From: Streptomyces sp. NBC_01471
GTDB taxonomy: Bacteria; Actinomycetota; Actinomycetes; Streptomycetales; Streptomycetaceae
Direction of reading: 5' to 3'
Length of the DNA stretch: 64,000 bases
Assembly: GCF_041438865.1 (NCBI RefSeq)
Contig: NZ_CP109450.1
Span: forward strand, 3,892,501-3,956,500
Both the position numbers and the translations under genes were made by a program. The stretch's first letter is position 1. Each line of letters opens with the position of its first letter. The notes under the pieces are model-generated. The model made no database searches, had not been told where the DNA came from, and worked only from the letters and a program-made list of their open reading frames with translations. Shown one piece after another: positions 50,861-60,086 of this stretch.

Positions 50861-51757
50861 TCAGGACCAGTCGGCGGCCGCCCGCAACAGCCACTCCTGG
50901 GCCCGTGCGATGTGCGGGAGCGCGAGCGTTCCGGTACGTACGGCGAGGAAGTAGGTGCGCAGCGGTGGCACCGGCGGATCCAGCAGCGCCACCACCTCGC
51001 CCCGCTCCAGGGCGTCCTCGCACAGATAGCGCGGCAGTACGGCGAGTCCGGCGCCCGCGACCACCGCCTGCTGGACGGCCCGCAGATCGGGTGCGACGAC
51101 CGCGCCGGTGTCGGCGGGGTGCGCGTCGAAGACAGCGTTCCAGTAGCGGGAGACGAACGGCAGCGACTCATGGACCTCCACCACGGGCAGGTCCTTCAGT
51201 ACGGAGGGCCCCCGGCGGCGCAGTGTCCCCGGGCCGATCCGGGCAGCCCAGCGGGGAGAGGTGACCAGGACGTGTTCCTCGTCGCAGAGGGTGGTCGCGG
51301 TCAGGAGTTCACCGCGCGGTCGTGCCGTGGTGATGGCGAGGTCGTGGTGTCCGGCGCCGAGGCCGTCCAGGGTCTCCTCGGTGTTGCCGAACGAGGCCCG
51401 CAGCGCGACGCCCTGCGGTATCAGCGGGGTGAGCGCCGGCAGGGCGCGCACCGCGGTGAACTCGGGCGGTCCGGCCAGGTGCAGGGTGCGGGTTCCGGTC
51501 TCGTCGTCGATGCCCGTCCCGGCGATCTCGGCGAGTGCGTCCAGATGCGGCGCCGCGCGGTGGGCGAGTTCGTCCCCGATGGCGGTCGGGGTGACGCCAC
51601 GGGCCCGGCGCAGGAACAGCGGCCGCCCCAACTGCCGCTCCAGCGTGCGTATCTGGCTGGTCACCGCAGGCTGGGAGAGCCCGAGGAGTGCGGCGGCGCG
51701 GGTGAAGGAACCGGCCCGGTGCACGGTGACGAAGGTGCGGAGCAGGGCCAGATCCAT
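50861..51757 (-). CDS. LysR-family transcriptional regulator
   Basis: The 298-aa product has the N-terminal winged helix MDLALLRTFVTVHRAGSFTR and AAALLGLSQPAVTSQIRTLE (about 1-40) and a C-terminal substrate-binding domain. The AT-richer stretch at 51800-51860 upstream probably holds its promoter. Targets are not visible; the next gene on the plus strand is 1.8 kb away. Confidence 0.93.
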   Translation of the reverse strand: MDLALLRTFVTVHRAGSFTRAAALLGLSQPAVTSQIRTLERQLGRPLFLRRARGVTPTAIGDELAHRAAPHLDALAEIAGTGIDDETGTRTLHLAGPPEFTAVRALPALTPLIPQGVALRASFGNTEETLDGLGAGHHDLAITTARPRGELLTATTLCDEEHVLVTSPRWAARIGPGTLRRRGPSVLKDLPVVEVHESLPFVSRYWNAVFDAHPADTGAVVAPDLRAVQQAVVAGAGLAVLPRYLCEDALERGEVVALLDPPVPPLRTYFLAVRTGTLALPHIARAQEWLLRAAADWS

Positions 51758-51911
51758 GTCCGTACCGTCCGTTCTGGCTGTGCGAAGTCGTCCTGGCCCC
51801 CGGCAGAACTATAAATAAGTCGATAGGTCTCTGTCGCTACTGTGATTGGACACTGACGCACAGTCAACTAGCCTTGTGCAGGAGGTTCTTCGTGCGTCGA
51901 CCGGGGAACCG

Positions 51912-51950
51912 GGACGGTCCGAGCCATGAGGGGGGAGGCTCGGACCGTCC
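51912..51950 (-). terminator. Terminator after the cystathionine gamma-lyase-like gene
   Basis: A perfect 14-bp stem (51912-51925 with 51937-51950) and 11-nt loop, 58 bp past the stop of that gene. Confidence 0.75.
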
Positions 51951-52008
51951 GCAGCAGCGCCCACGGCACTGTTCGCGCGGGTTCACGTACCGCTGCTGGG
52001 CCCGCCGG

Positions 52009-53166
52009 TCAGTGCTGCCGTGCCGCCTCGTCCAGGGCCCTCAGGACGTCAGCCACCAGGTCCCGGGTGTCCTCGACCCCTGCGGAGAAGCGGATGAACC
52101 CCTCCGGTACGGCGTCGCCGCCCCAGCGTCCACGCCGCTCGGCGGTGGACCGGACGCTGCCGAAACTGGTCGCGTCGTCCACCAGCTCCAGCGCGTCGAG
52201 GAAGCGTTCCGCATGGTCGCGGCCGGGCAGCACGAACGAGACCACGCAGCCGAAGCGGCGCATCTGGCCCGCCGCCGTCGTGTGCGAGGGGTCGGACGGC
52301 AGCCCGGGATGGCGCAAGCCCTCGATCTCCGCGCGCCCGGACAGCGCCTCGGCGAGCGCCAGGGCGTTCGCGGACTGCCGGTCGGCGCGCAGCTGGATGG
52401 TGGCGAGCGAACGGTGCGCGAGCCAGGCCTCCATCGGCCCGGGCACGGCTCCGACCACCTTGCGCCACTTCCGTACCCGCGCCGCGAGTTCCGTGTCACG
52501 GCAGGTGACATAGCCGAGCAGGAGATCGCCGTGCCCGGTGAGCCCCTTGGTGCCGCTCGCCACGGAGAAGTCCGCGCCGAGATCGAGGGGCCGCTGCCCG
52601 AGCGGGGTCGCGAGGGTGTTGTCGACCGCGACCAGCGTCCCGCCGGCGTGCGCGGCCGCCGCGAGCCGCCGTACGTCGCAGACGTCAAGACCGGGATTGG
52701 ACGGGGTCTCGATCCACAGCAGCCGGGCGCCGGCCAGGGCGTTCAGCTGAGCATCGCCCCCGGTCGGCGCGGTCCGTACGCCGATGCCGTACGCATCGAG
52801 CTGTTCCCGTACGAGGGGCAGCGCCTGGTATCCGTCGTCGGGGAGCACCACCGTGTCGCCCGCGCGGGCCTGGGACAGCAGGACGGCCGACACGGCCGCC
52901 ATGCCGGAGGCGAAGGTGACGGTCTCGGCCGGCTGGTCCGGTGACTCCAGCTCGCTGATGGCCGCTTCGAGGTGCGTCCAGGTCGGGTTGGTGTCACGGC
53001 CGTAGGTATAGGGCCCCGTGGGCTCGCCCGGCAGGTGGTAATGAGCGGCGAAGACCGGTCCCGGCAGGGTCGGTTCGTACTTCACGGGCGTGGGCAGCCC
53101 GGCCCGTACCGCTCGTGTTCCGTCTCCGGTTTCCGAGGCGGGTGTGTTCATGTCGGGGGTGCTCAT
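52009..53166 (-). CDS. PLP-dependent trans-sulfuration enzyme (cystathionine gamma-lyase-like)
   Basis: The 385-aa product is of the Cys/Met metabolism PLP family. It has YTYGRDTNPTWTHLEAAISE (about 52-71), ETVTFASGMAAVSAVLLSQA, LWIETPSNPGLDVCDV (about 150) and the PLP lysine in SVASGTKGLTGHGDLLLGYV (about 201-220). It splits or forms C-S bonds; cystathionine gamma-lyase is the best guess, though cystathionine gamma-synthase is similar. It lies 7 bp downstream of a small membrane-protein gene, so both are probably co-transcribed. Confidence 0.9.
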   Translation of the reverse strand: MSTPDMNTPASETGDGTRAVRAGLPTPVKYEPTLPGPVFAAHYHLPGEPTGPYTYGRDTNPTWTHLEAAISELESPDQPAETVTFASGMAAVSAVLLSQARAGDTVVLPDDGYQALPLVREQLDAYGIGVRTAPTGGDAQLNALAGARLLWIETPSNPGLDVCDVRRLAAAAHAGGTLVAVDNTLATPLGQRPLDLGADFSVASGTKGLTGHGDLLLGYVTCRDTELAARVRKWRKVVGAVPGPMEAWLAHRSLATIQLRADRQSANALALAEALSGRAEIEGLRHPGLPSDPSHTTAAGQMRRFGCVVSFVLPGRDHAERFLDALELVDDATSFGSVRSTAERRGRWGGDAVPEGFIRFSAGVEDTRDLVADVLRALDEAARQH

Positions 53167-53173
53167 ACGGGCC

Positions 53174-53551
53174 TCAGTCCTCGTCGGGCAGGACGACGTT
53201 CAGCGCCCACGAGACGACCGAGATGATCAGGCCACCGAGGACAGCGGTCCAGAAGCCGTGGACATGGAAGGAGAGGTCGAGCTCTCCGGACAGCCAGGAA
53301 GTCAGCAGCAGCATAAGGGCGTTGATCACCAGAGTGATCAGCCCCAGTGTGAGGATGAACAGCGGGAAGGCGATCAGCTTCACGATCGGCTTGACGACGA
53401 AGTTCACCAGGCCGAAGACCAGCGCGACGATGATCAGGGTGAGCGTTTTGCGGCCGGTGGAGTCGCCGCTGAGTGTGATGTCCTGAAGGAGCCAGATGGC
53501 TACGAAGAGTGCTGCCGCGTTGGCAACCGTCTTGACTACAAAATTCTTCAT
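53174..53551 (-). CDS. Phage-holin-family membrane protein (YvlD-like)
   Basis: The 125-aa product has four membrane helices: KNFVVKTVANAAALFVAIWL, LTLIIVALVFGLVNFVVKPI, FPLFILTLGLITLVINALML and AVLGGLIISVVSWALNVVL. The pattern NFVVKPIVKLIAFPLFILTL marks the family of bacterial 'phage holin 4_2' proteins, which are chromosomal and not viral. Exact role unknown. It is first of the pair with the PLP-enzyme gene. Confidence 0.87.
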   Translation of the reverse strand: MKNFVVKTVANAAALFVAIWLLQDITLSGDSTGRKTLTLIIVALVFGLVNFVVKPIVKLIAFPLFILTLGLITLVINALMLLLTSWLSGELDLSFHVHGFWTAVLGGLIISVVSWALNVVLPDED

Positions 53552-53602
53552 GTGTCTGATCGTGGCAGACACGATCGGGACGAGTGCAGGGGCTGACGAG
53601 CA

Positions 53603-53920
53603 ATGAAAGCATTCCGGCTGGACGAGCTGGAGGCGGAGCGTGCCGCCAACGACGGCGCGTATCTGCAGTTCCTGCGCGAACGGAACATGTCGGTGGGGCT
53701 CTACGCGCTGGACGCGGGAGCGACCGACCGCCAGCAGCCGCACGGCCAGGACGAGGTGTACTTCGTCGTGAGCGGCCGGGCTTCGATCACGGTCGGTACG
53801 GAGACGACCGAGGTCGCGCGGGGCGGGGTGGTGTACGTACCGGCCGGGGTGGCGCACAAGTTCCATCACATCTCCGAGGACCTCCGGGTTCTCGTGGTCT
53901 TCTCGCCGCCCGAGAGCTGA
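53603..53920 (+). CDS. Cupin-domain protein
   Basis: The 105-aa product is a single beta-barrel cupin with motif 1 PHGQDEVYFVVSGRASITVG (about 49-68) and motif 2 PAGVAHKFHHISEDLRVLVV (about 80-99). The histidines and glutamate of the metal site are present. It starts at ATG, divergent from the holin-like gene. Substrate unknown. Confidence 0.87.
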   Translation: MKAFRLDELEAERAANDGAYLQFLRERNMSVGLYALDAGATDRQQPHGQDEVYFVVSGRASITVGTETTEVARGGVVYVPAGVAHKFHHISEDLRVLVVFSPPES

Positions 53921-54143
53921 CCGCGGGGCTGACCGACCGCAGGGCTGACTGACTGCGGGGACCCGCTGACCACGGGGGCCAGCTGTTCGCGAGACCCGGA
54001 ACGATGCCGTCCCGTAGGGGGCGCATCAGGGGATTCCAAGGGCTGCGTGGCCTCCGCCGGGCCCTCCGGCGCCTTTAGCATCGACAGCAGAGCCCCCGGA
54101 GTGGCCGGCGTGGTCCAGGAAGATCCAGGAAGAGGTAGGGACG

Positions 54144-54362
54144 ATGGCGGTCCGAGAGATTTTCGCGGGAATGCCGTGGTGGGTGAAGTGGGTAGCGGTG
54201 CCCGTCCTCGTGCTGATCGTGTTCGGCGGTCTCATCGCGACCGTCATCGGGTTCGTGATCGGGCTGCTCTTCAAGGCCCTGGTCCTGGTGGCACTCGTCG
54301 CCGGACTGATCTACGTCGTACGCAAGTTCACCTCTTCGTCGTCCTCGCGGAACGACTGGTAG
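54144..54362 (+). CDS. Small membrane protein of the DUF5326 type
   Basis: The 72-aa product starts MAVREIFAGMPWWVKWVAVP and has two hydrophobic stretches (about 13-33 and 36-57). It ends in a short Ser-rich tail FTSSSSSRNDW. AGAGGTAGGGACG precedes ATG. Conserved in Streptomyces; function unknown. Confidence 0.78.
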   Translation: MAVREIFAGMPWWVKWVAVPVLVLIVFGGLIATVIGFVIGLLFKALVLVALVAGLIYVVRKFTSSSSSRNDW

Positions 54363-54652
54363 GACCGTGCGGCCGGTCGGCGCGGCTCGTTGGCGCGCGG
54401 CTGGTCGGCACGTCTGAAGGAACGGCGTCGGGCCCGGGCTGGTGTACGCGTGCGGCCGTTAGCCCGGCTGAGGGACGGGGGCAGCGAATCCCCCCGCCCG
54501 CACGGAGGCTGTGGCTACAGTGAGAAATCTCTGCCGCCCCCTCGGGAAACTGGCCTGAAAAGGCGCTGACCAGCGGATTGTGCGCGGCGGGACCCATGAG
54601 GGAAAGCCCTCACGGGCACGTGAACCGCCGTCGGCATGCTGGGGGTGACCCT

Positions 54653-55186
54653 TTGGCCACACCACCACACACCGCTGCGCCGACAGTGATCGGATCGCTG
54701 AACTCCGGGCGGGACGCGCTCGGGGCGCTGATTAATTTTGCCGCGCATCACGAGGGTGGGATCGACCTCGTCGCGGTCGCCGACACTCCCGCCGCGCCCG
54801 CCGTCGAGGAGCGGGCGGACAGCCGGGAAACCGGTCATGCACACGCCCTCGGTCAGTGCCTGCTGAGCCGCCCCGGCGAAGCCTCCCGCAGAGATCATCC
54901 GGACCGCCGTCCGGTGCGTCCGCCGACCCGCCATTCGGCACGTGACCGGTGCGTCCTGCTGCGGAGGCCGGCTTCCGCGGAACGGATGCAACCGGTTGCC
55001 GGGCAGCAGGAGTACGCGCTCGGAACGGTCGGCGCCGCCATCCCGATCAGGCCCGGCTCAGGTGCTGCGGCGACGGCTGTTTCCAGCCTCGCGCATGAGC
55101 AAGTACGGTTGCTCTCCGCTGCTAAAACGTTACGGTCCGAGGTTGGGGCTTTACCCGATTCGCTTGCGTTCGCTCTCAGTATCTGA
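54653..55186 (+). pseudogene. ssgR: Decayed, HTH-less ssgR-like IclR regulator
   Basis: SsgR is the IclR-type activator encoded upstream of ssgA in S. coelicolor. Here an open frame of 177 aa starts at TTG 54653 behind GGGGGTGA and ends SLAFALSI. Its first 18 residues (LATPPHTAAPTVIGSLNSGR) look like the start of an IclR-type regulator. The winged helix and first linker are missing. The next residues (LVAVADTPAAPAVEERADSR, ETGHAHALGQCLLSRPGEAS, QEYALGTVGAAIPI) match the C-terminal ligand domain, with many replacements and a scrambled middle. An internal deletion plus drift fits best. The bounds and the ssgR identity are by motif and synteny. 54363-54652 shows no other gene. Confidence 0.6.
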
Positions 55187-55300
55187 AATATCACTCCTTG
55201 TGATCTGTTTGCGCTTACAGCACGATTACGTCAAGAGGGCCCGGAGGTACATTCCCGGCCATCTTGTGAACCAATACGGCGTCTACTGCGGGGTAGGGAC

Positions 55301-55735
55301 ATGCGCGAATCGGTCCAGGCAGAGGTCATGATGAGCTTCCTCGTCTCCGAGGAGCTCTCCTTCCGTATCCCGGTGGAGCTGTGCTACGAGGTGAGCGATC
55401 CGTACGCGGTCCGGATGACCTTCCACCTTCCCGGAGACGCGCCGGTGACCTGGACGTTCGGTCGCGAGCTGCTGCTCGACGGGATCAACGCCCCTACAGG
55501 GGACGGCGACGTGCACATCGCGCCCAGCGATCCGTCAGGGCTGTCCGACGTTCATCTGCGGCTCCAGGTCGGGGCCGACCGCGCGCTGTTCCGGGCGGGC
55601 AGCGCCCCGCTGATCGCCTTCCTGGACCGCACGGACAAGATCGTCCCGCTCGGCGAGGAGTGCAGTCTGGGCGACTTCGACGGACATCTGGAGGCAGCGC
55701 TCGGCCGGATCCTCGCGGAGGAGAACGCCGGCTGA
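55301..55735 (+). CDS. ssgA: Sporulation-specific cell division activator SsgA
   Basis: SsgA-like protein of sporulating actinomycetes that marks sites of septation and branching and is needed for sporulation-specific division. The 144-aa product is full length: MSFLVSEELSFRIPVELCYE, VRMTFHLPGDAPVTWTFGRE, LHLRLQVGADRALFRAG-type core and KIVPLGEECSLGDFDGHLEA. The first ATG (55301; MRESVQAEVM) follows GGGTAGGGAC; a second ATG ten codons later is possible. Gene order (ssgR relic, ssgA, then thiC nearby) matches the ssgA locus of S. coelicolor, which separates it from the other SsgA-like paralogues. Confidence 0.9.
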   Translation: MRESVQAEVMMSFLVSEELSFRIPVELCYEVSDPYAVRMTFHLPGDAPVTWTFGRELLLDGINAPTGDGDVHIAPSDPSGLSDVHLRLQVGADRALFRAGSAPLIAFLDRTDKIVPLGEECSLGDFDGHLEAALGRILAEENAG

Positions 55736-55806
55736 AGCCTGCGGCCCGAGGCCCGAGGCCCGAGGCCCGGGCGAGGGCGCGTAGCCGGGGTGCAGAGCGG
55801 GGCGGC

Positions 55807-57189
55807 TCAGTGCTTGCGGCGGCGGCCCCCGCCGCCCCGCGTGATGCCCCCTCCCGCGAGCGCCCGGCCCACCCCGCGCGACGGGCGGTCGGTCCCATGG
55901 CCCGCACGGTCGGCCGAGACCACGAGCGCGGCGAGCGCCGTGGTCACCGGCACCGAGGCGACCAGGCCGATCGAGCCCACCAGGGTCCGTACGATCTCCT
56001 CCGCGACCAGCTCGGAGTTGGCCACCGTCCCCACACTGCTCTGCGCGATGGAGAAGAGCAGCAGCAGGGGCAGCGCCGCACCGGCGTAGGCCAGAACGAG
56101 GGTGTTGACGACGGACGCGATGTGGTCGCGGCCGATCCGGATGCCCGCCCGGTAGAGCCCGCGGGCCCCCATCGTGGGATCGGCCTGGTGCAGTTCCCAG
56201 ACCGCTGAGGTCTGTGTGACCGTCACGTCGTCCAGCACCCCGAGCGATCCGATGATGACGCTCGCCAGCAGCAGCCCGCTCATGTCGATGTGCGGGTAGA
56301 GGCCGTGGATCAGTCCGGTGCTGTCGTCGGTGTTGCCCGTCAGGCCGGCCCAGCCGATGAAGAGCGAACCGAGCAGCCCGATCAGCATCAGCGAGATCAG
56401 GGTGCCGATGACGGCGACCGAGGTCCGCGCCGTCGGGCCGTGGCAGGTGTAGAGGGCGATCAGCATGATGGCGCTCGCCCCGATGACCGCCACGACCAGC
56501 GGATTCGAACCGTGCAGGATGGCGGGCAGGATGAACAGCGTCAGCACGGCGAAGCTGACGGCCAGCGCGACCAGAGCCATCAGCCCGCGCAACCGGCCCA
56601 CGGCGACCACCACCAGCGCGAAGATCCCGGCGAGCAGCGCCAGCGGGAACTTCCGGTCCACGTCGGACACCGAGTACTGCAGGTCGCGGGGGGCGTCGGG
56701 GGCGTACGCGACGATCACGCCCTGCCCCTGGTGCAACTGGCGCGGGGAGTCCGACCGGACGATCTCGGCGAAGGTGCGGCCCTTGTCCTTGCCACTCGTC
56801 ACCTCGATCTTCGCCTTCTTGCACGGGGCGCCCTGCGGGGCCGCACCGGCACCGGCCTGCTGCTCCGCCGCGCTCTCGCCGTCGGTACCACTCCCGCTCC
56901 CGCCCCCGTCGGCCGTCGACGACTGGTCGGCGTGCAGGTCCTTGCAGTTGACCGCGGTGATCTCCACCACCTTGCCCTGCCGGGTCTGCCGGTCGAACCC
57001 GACACCGCTGCGGGCATGGTGCGGGTCCCCGTCCGGCCAGAAGACCGCGAGACCGGCAACGACCGCCGCCGCGAAGGGAATCAGCACGGCTGCGATGACC
57101 TTGCGCAGGTGCCTGGACACCGGCGCGGCAGGGCCGTGACCGTGCGGGTGGCCGTGCCCGCCGGGGGACGGTTCAGGGAGTGGTGTCAC
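55807..57189 (-). CDS. YibE/F family membrane protein
   Basis: The 460-aa product has a His/Gly/Pro-rich N-terminus (GGHGHPHGHGPAAPVSRH), one membrane helix (VIAAVLIPFAAAVVAGLAVF, about 33-52), a hydrophilic extracytoplasmic region (about 55-190) and about seven more helices. It includes GLYPHIDMSGLLLASVIIGS-LGVLDDVTVTQ, the YibE/F signature. A transporter or channel role is presumed. GTG at 57187-57189 is chosen, without a strong ribosome-binding site; an open frame runs to 57270. It diverges from thiC. Confidence 0.87.
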   Translation of the reverse strand: MTPLPEPSPGGHGHPHGHGPAAPVSRHLRKVIAAVLIPFAAAVVAGLAVFWPDGDPHHARSGVGFDRQTRQGKVVEITAVNCKDLHADQSSTADGGGSGSGTDGESAAEQQAGAGAAPQGAPCKKAKIEVTSGKDKGRTFAEIVRSDSPRQLHQGQGVIVAYAPDAPRDLQYSVSDVDRKFPLALLAGIFALVVVAVGRLRGLMALVALAVSFAVLTLFILPAILHGSNPLVVAVIGASAIMLIALYTCHGPTARTSVAVIGTLISLMLIGLLGSLFIGWAGLTGNTDDSTGLIHGLYPHIDMSGLLLASVIIGSLGVLDDVTVTQTSAVWELHQADPTMGARGLYRAGIRIGRDHIASVVNTLVLAYAGAALPLLLLFSIAQSSVGTVANSELVAEEIVRTLVGSIGLVASVPVTTALAALVVSADRAGHGTDRPSRGVGRALAGGGITRGGGGRRRKH

Positions 57190-57269
57190 CGCCAGATCAT
57201 CGCAAGAAGGGGGAGGCCCTCTGTTCAGCGTGCGCTCTTGGGCACTAGCGTGGGGGGCACCTTTGCACA

Positions 57270-57371
57270 CGCGGGAGCTCGGAGCACCGGGCTGAGAGGG
57301 CGCTGATCAGCAGTCTGCTGAGAGCTGCGCCGACCGCCGAACCTGTTACCGGGTAATGCCGGCGTAGGGAG
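57270..57371 (+). promoter_or_regulatory. TPP riboswitch (thi-box) upstream of thiC
   Basis: Typical conserved elements in order: GGGAGCTCGGAGCACCGGGC, then CTGAGAGGG (57292-57300), a variable P3 arm with AGCAGTCTGCTGAGAGC, then GACCGCCGAACCTG (57332-57345) and GGGTAATGCCGGCGTAGGGA (57351-57370). TPP binding should hide the GGGAGTAG ribosome-binding site of thiC and shut off translation. Confidence 0.92.
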
Positions 57372-57379
57372 TAGGTCTC

Positions 57380-59155
57380 ATGACCACAGTGGATGCACGC
57401 ACGCCTGCCACCGATCAGGACGAGCGCAAGCCGGGCTGGCACAAGGGATATGTCGCGGGCCCGGAGGGCTCGCGCGCGGATCTCCGGGTGCCCGTCAGGC
57501 AGGTGCACCTCACCAATGGGCAGGACGTGACGCTGTACGACACGTCAGGCCCGTACACCGATCCCACCGTCGAGACCGATGTCCGGCGCGGGCTCGCCCC
57601 GCTCCGGGAGAACTGGATCATCGGCCGCGGCGACACCGAGGAGTACGCGGGCCGCCCGGCCCGCCCCGAGGACGACGGGATCAAGCACACATCGCCGCGC
57701 GGAGGGCTCCGTAACCTCGACGCGGTCTTCCCCGGCCGTCCCCGCCAGCCCAGGAGGGGGCGCGAAGGGCGCGCGGTGAGCCAGCTCGCGTACGCCGTGC
57801 GCGGGGAAATCACCCCGGAGATGGAGTACGTCGCGATCCGGGAGAACGTCTCCCCCGAGGTCGTACGGGAGGAGATCGCCGCCGGCCGGGCGGTCCTGCC
57901 GGCCAACGTCAACCACCCGGAGATCGAGCCGATGATCATCGGGAAGCGCTTCCTGGTGAAGGTCAACGCCAACATCGGCAACTCCGCGGTCACTTCCTCC
58001 ATCGAGGAGGAGGTGGACAAGATGACCTGGGCCACCAAATGGGGCGCAGACACGGTCATGGACCTGTCCACCGGGCGCAATATCCACGCCACCCGCGAGT
58101 GGGTGCTGCGCAACTCCCCCGTGCCGATCGGCACGGTCCCGCTCTACCAGGCCCTGGAGAAGGTCGATGGCCAGGCCGAGGAGCTGACCTGGGACATCTA
58201 CAAGGACACGGTCATCGAGCAGGCCGAACAGGGCGTCGACTACATGACGGTGCACGCGGGGGTGCTGCTGCGGTACGTGCCGCTCACCGCACGCCGCAAG
58301 ACCGGGATCGTCTCGCGGGGCGGCTCGATCATGGCGGCCTGGTGCCTGGCGCACCACAAGGAGTCGTTCCTGTATGAGAACTTCGAGGAGCTCTCGTCCA
58401 TTCTGGCCTCCTACGACGTCACCTACTCGCTGGGCGACGGACTGCGGCCGGGGTCGATCGCGGACGCCAACGACGAGGCGCAGTTCGCGGAGTTGCGCAC
58501 CCTCGGGGAACTCAACACGATCGCCAAACGTCATGGTGTACAGACGATGATCGAGGGTCCCGGTCACGTCCCGATGCACAAGATCAAGGAGAACATCGAC
58601 CTCCAGCAGGAGATCTGCGAGGAGGCCCCCTTCTATACGCTCGGCCCGCTCACCACGGACGTGGCCCCGGCGTATGACCACATCACCTCCGGCATCGGGG
58701 CGGCGATGATCGCCTGGTGGGGCACGGCCATGCTCTGCTACGTCACGCCCAAGGAGCACCTGGGGCTGCCCAACCGGGACGACGTGAAGACCGGCGTCAT
58801 CACGTACAAGATCGCGGCCCATGCGGCGGATCTCGCCAAGGGGCACCAGGACGCGCAGAAGTGGGACGACGCGCTCTCGGACGCACGCTTCGAGTTCCGC
58901 TGGGAGGACCAGTTCAATCTCGCTCTCGACCCCGACACGGCAAGGGAGTTCCATGACGAGACGCTGCCGGCCGAGCCGGCGAAGACCGCGCATTTCTGTT
59001 CCATGTGCGGGCCGAAGTTCTGCTCGATGAAGATCTCCCAGGACATCCGCCGCGAGCACGGCGGAAGCCAGGAGGAGATCGAGTCGGGGATGGCGGAGAA
59101 GTCGAAGGAGTTCGCGGCCAGCGGCAACCGGGTGTACCTGCCGATCGCCGACTGA
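57380..59155 (+). CDS. thiC: Phosphomethylpyrimidine synthase ThiC
   Basis: Radical SAM enzyme converting AIR to the thiamine pyrimidine HMP-P. The 591-aa product is full length. Domain markers are GIKHTSPRGGLRNLDAVFPG (about 94-113) and LTWDIYKDTVIEQAEQGVDY. The C-terminal iron-sulfur motif is CSMCGPKFCSMKI (Cys-x2-Cys-x4-Cys, about 540-550). ATG at 57380 lies 9 nt after the riboswitch-borne ribosome-binding site. It is regulated by the riboswitch. Confidence 0.97.
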   Translation: MTTVDARTPATDQDERKPGWHKGYVAGPEGSRADLRVPVRQVHLTNGQDVTLYDTSGPYTDPTVETDVRRGLAPLRENWIIGRGDTEEYAGRPARPEDDGIKHTSPRGGLRNLDAVFPGRPRQPRRGREGRAVSQLAYAVRGEITPEMEYVAIRENVSPEVVREEIAAGRAVLPANVNHPEIEPMIIGKRFLVKVNANIGNSAVTSSIEEEVDKMTWATKWGADTVMDLSTGRNIHATREWVLRNSPVPIGTVPLYQALEKVDGQAEELTWDIYKDTVIEQAEQGVDYMTVHAGVLLRYVPLTARRKTGIVSRGGSIMAAWCLAHHKESFLYENFEELSSILASYDVTYSLGDGLRPGSIADANDEAQFAELRTLGELNTIAKRHGVQTMIEGPGHVPMHKIKENIDLQQEICEEAPFYTLGPLTTDVAPAYDHITSGIGAAMIAWWGTAMLCYVTPKEHLGLPNRDDVKTGVITYKIAAHAADLAKGHQDAQKWDDALSDARFEFRWEDQFNLALDPDTAREFHDETLPAEPAKTAHFCSMCGPKFCSMKISQDIRREHGGSQEEIESGMAEKSKEFAASGNRVYLPIAD

Positions 59156-59168
59156 CGACGCCATGTGC

Positions 59169-59213
59169 CCCCGGTACGGGGCCGGTCCCGTACCGGCCGG
59201 TCCCGTACCGGGC
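59169..59213 (+). terminator. Palindromic terminator after thiC
   Basis: Repeated CCGGTACGGG / CCCGTACCGG arms (59171-59180 can pair with 59187-59196 or 59202-59211) directly after the thiC stop. Confidence 0.55.
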
Positions 59214-59261
59214 CCAACCTGCCTCGCACCGGCCGGTTCCTACCGCGGACCGGCCGGTGCG

Positions 59262-60086
59262 TCACTCCGGCTGGTGGTCGGGGCCTCCGAAGTCCGGGCT
59301 CGTGAAGTCCGGGCTGGTGAAACTGGGACGCTCGTGGGCCGTCGTCCCGCCCGAGTCCGGACTGGCGAAGTCGGGACGGCTGTAGCCGAGGTTCGGGATG
59401 CGGCCCGCCGGGCGGTACGGGGCGGGGGCCGCCGGGTCGACGCTCGGGTCGGCCAGTGCCGCGCTCAGGAACGGGACGATGCCCCGTTCCAGCAGGGCGT
59501 GGCGCCAGGCGTCCCGGGCCCGGGCGACCTCTTCGGAGAGCTCGTCGTCCCCCTCCTCCGTCTCGGGGTGCACTTCGGTCGAGCCGTTGCGCAGCGCCGT
59601 CAGGAGGAGCCCGATCGCTGCGGCCAGGATGGCGGCAGCGGTGAGGGCCGCGAAGAACCAGCCCGCGGTGACCATGGTGTTGCCGAAGGCGGGCGCCGGA
59701 TCGAGCGCCTTGAGTATGTAGCCCACCAGCAGGAAGATCACGGCGGCGGTGCCCGCCAGTACCGGGGCCAGTACCGCGAGTACGGCGGCGAGCCCCGCAC
59801 CCGCGTGGGCGCCGCCTCTGACGGGAGCGAGGACGGAGGCGCGCACCGAATCCGGGGCGGGCGTGCGCAGTCCGGCGCGCACCTTCACGAAGTGCTCGTA
59901 CTCGGCTGCCGCGGTCGAGGTGACCAGGCTGTCGGCGTCGAGCACCATGGTGCGCAGTTGCTCGCTGTTGAGCCGCTGCCCCAGCTCGGCCAGATCCGGT
60001 CGGTCGGGCGCGGTGCGCAGTGCGTCGTCGAGGAGCCGCTCGAACTCCGGACGGTCCTCTGTCAGCAGGTGCGAAGCGCTGTTCAT
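59262..60086 (-). CDS. Hypothetical membrane protein with two helices
   Basis: The 274-aa product (ATG at 60084-60086; an ATG six nt earlier is possible) has a cytoplasmic N-terminal helical region of about 100 residues. Two membrane segments follow: AAVLAVLAPVLAGTAAVIFL and FFAALTAAAILAAAIGLLL. An acidic C-terminal region ends in a repeated SPDF tail (FASPDS, FTSPDF, TSPDFGGPD). No function is recognised. Confidence 0.75.
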   Translation of the reverse strand: MNSASHLLTEDRPEFERLLDDALRTAPDRPDLAELGQRLNSEQLRTMVLDADSLVTSTAAAEYEHFVKVRAGLRTPAPDSVRASVLAPVRGGAHAGAGLAAVLAVLAPVLAGTAAVIFLLVGYILKALDPAPAFGNTMVTAGWFFAALTAAAILAAAIGLLLTALRNGSTEVHPETEEGDDELSEEVARARDAWRHALLERGIVPFLSAALADPSVDPAAPAPYRPAGRIPNLGYSRPDFASPDSGGTTAHERPSFTSPDFTSPDFGGPDHQPE

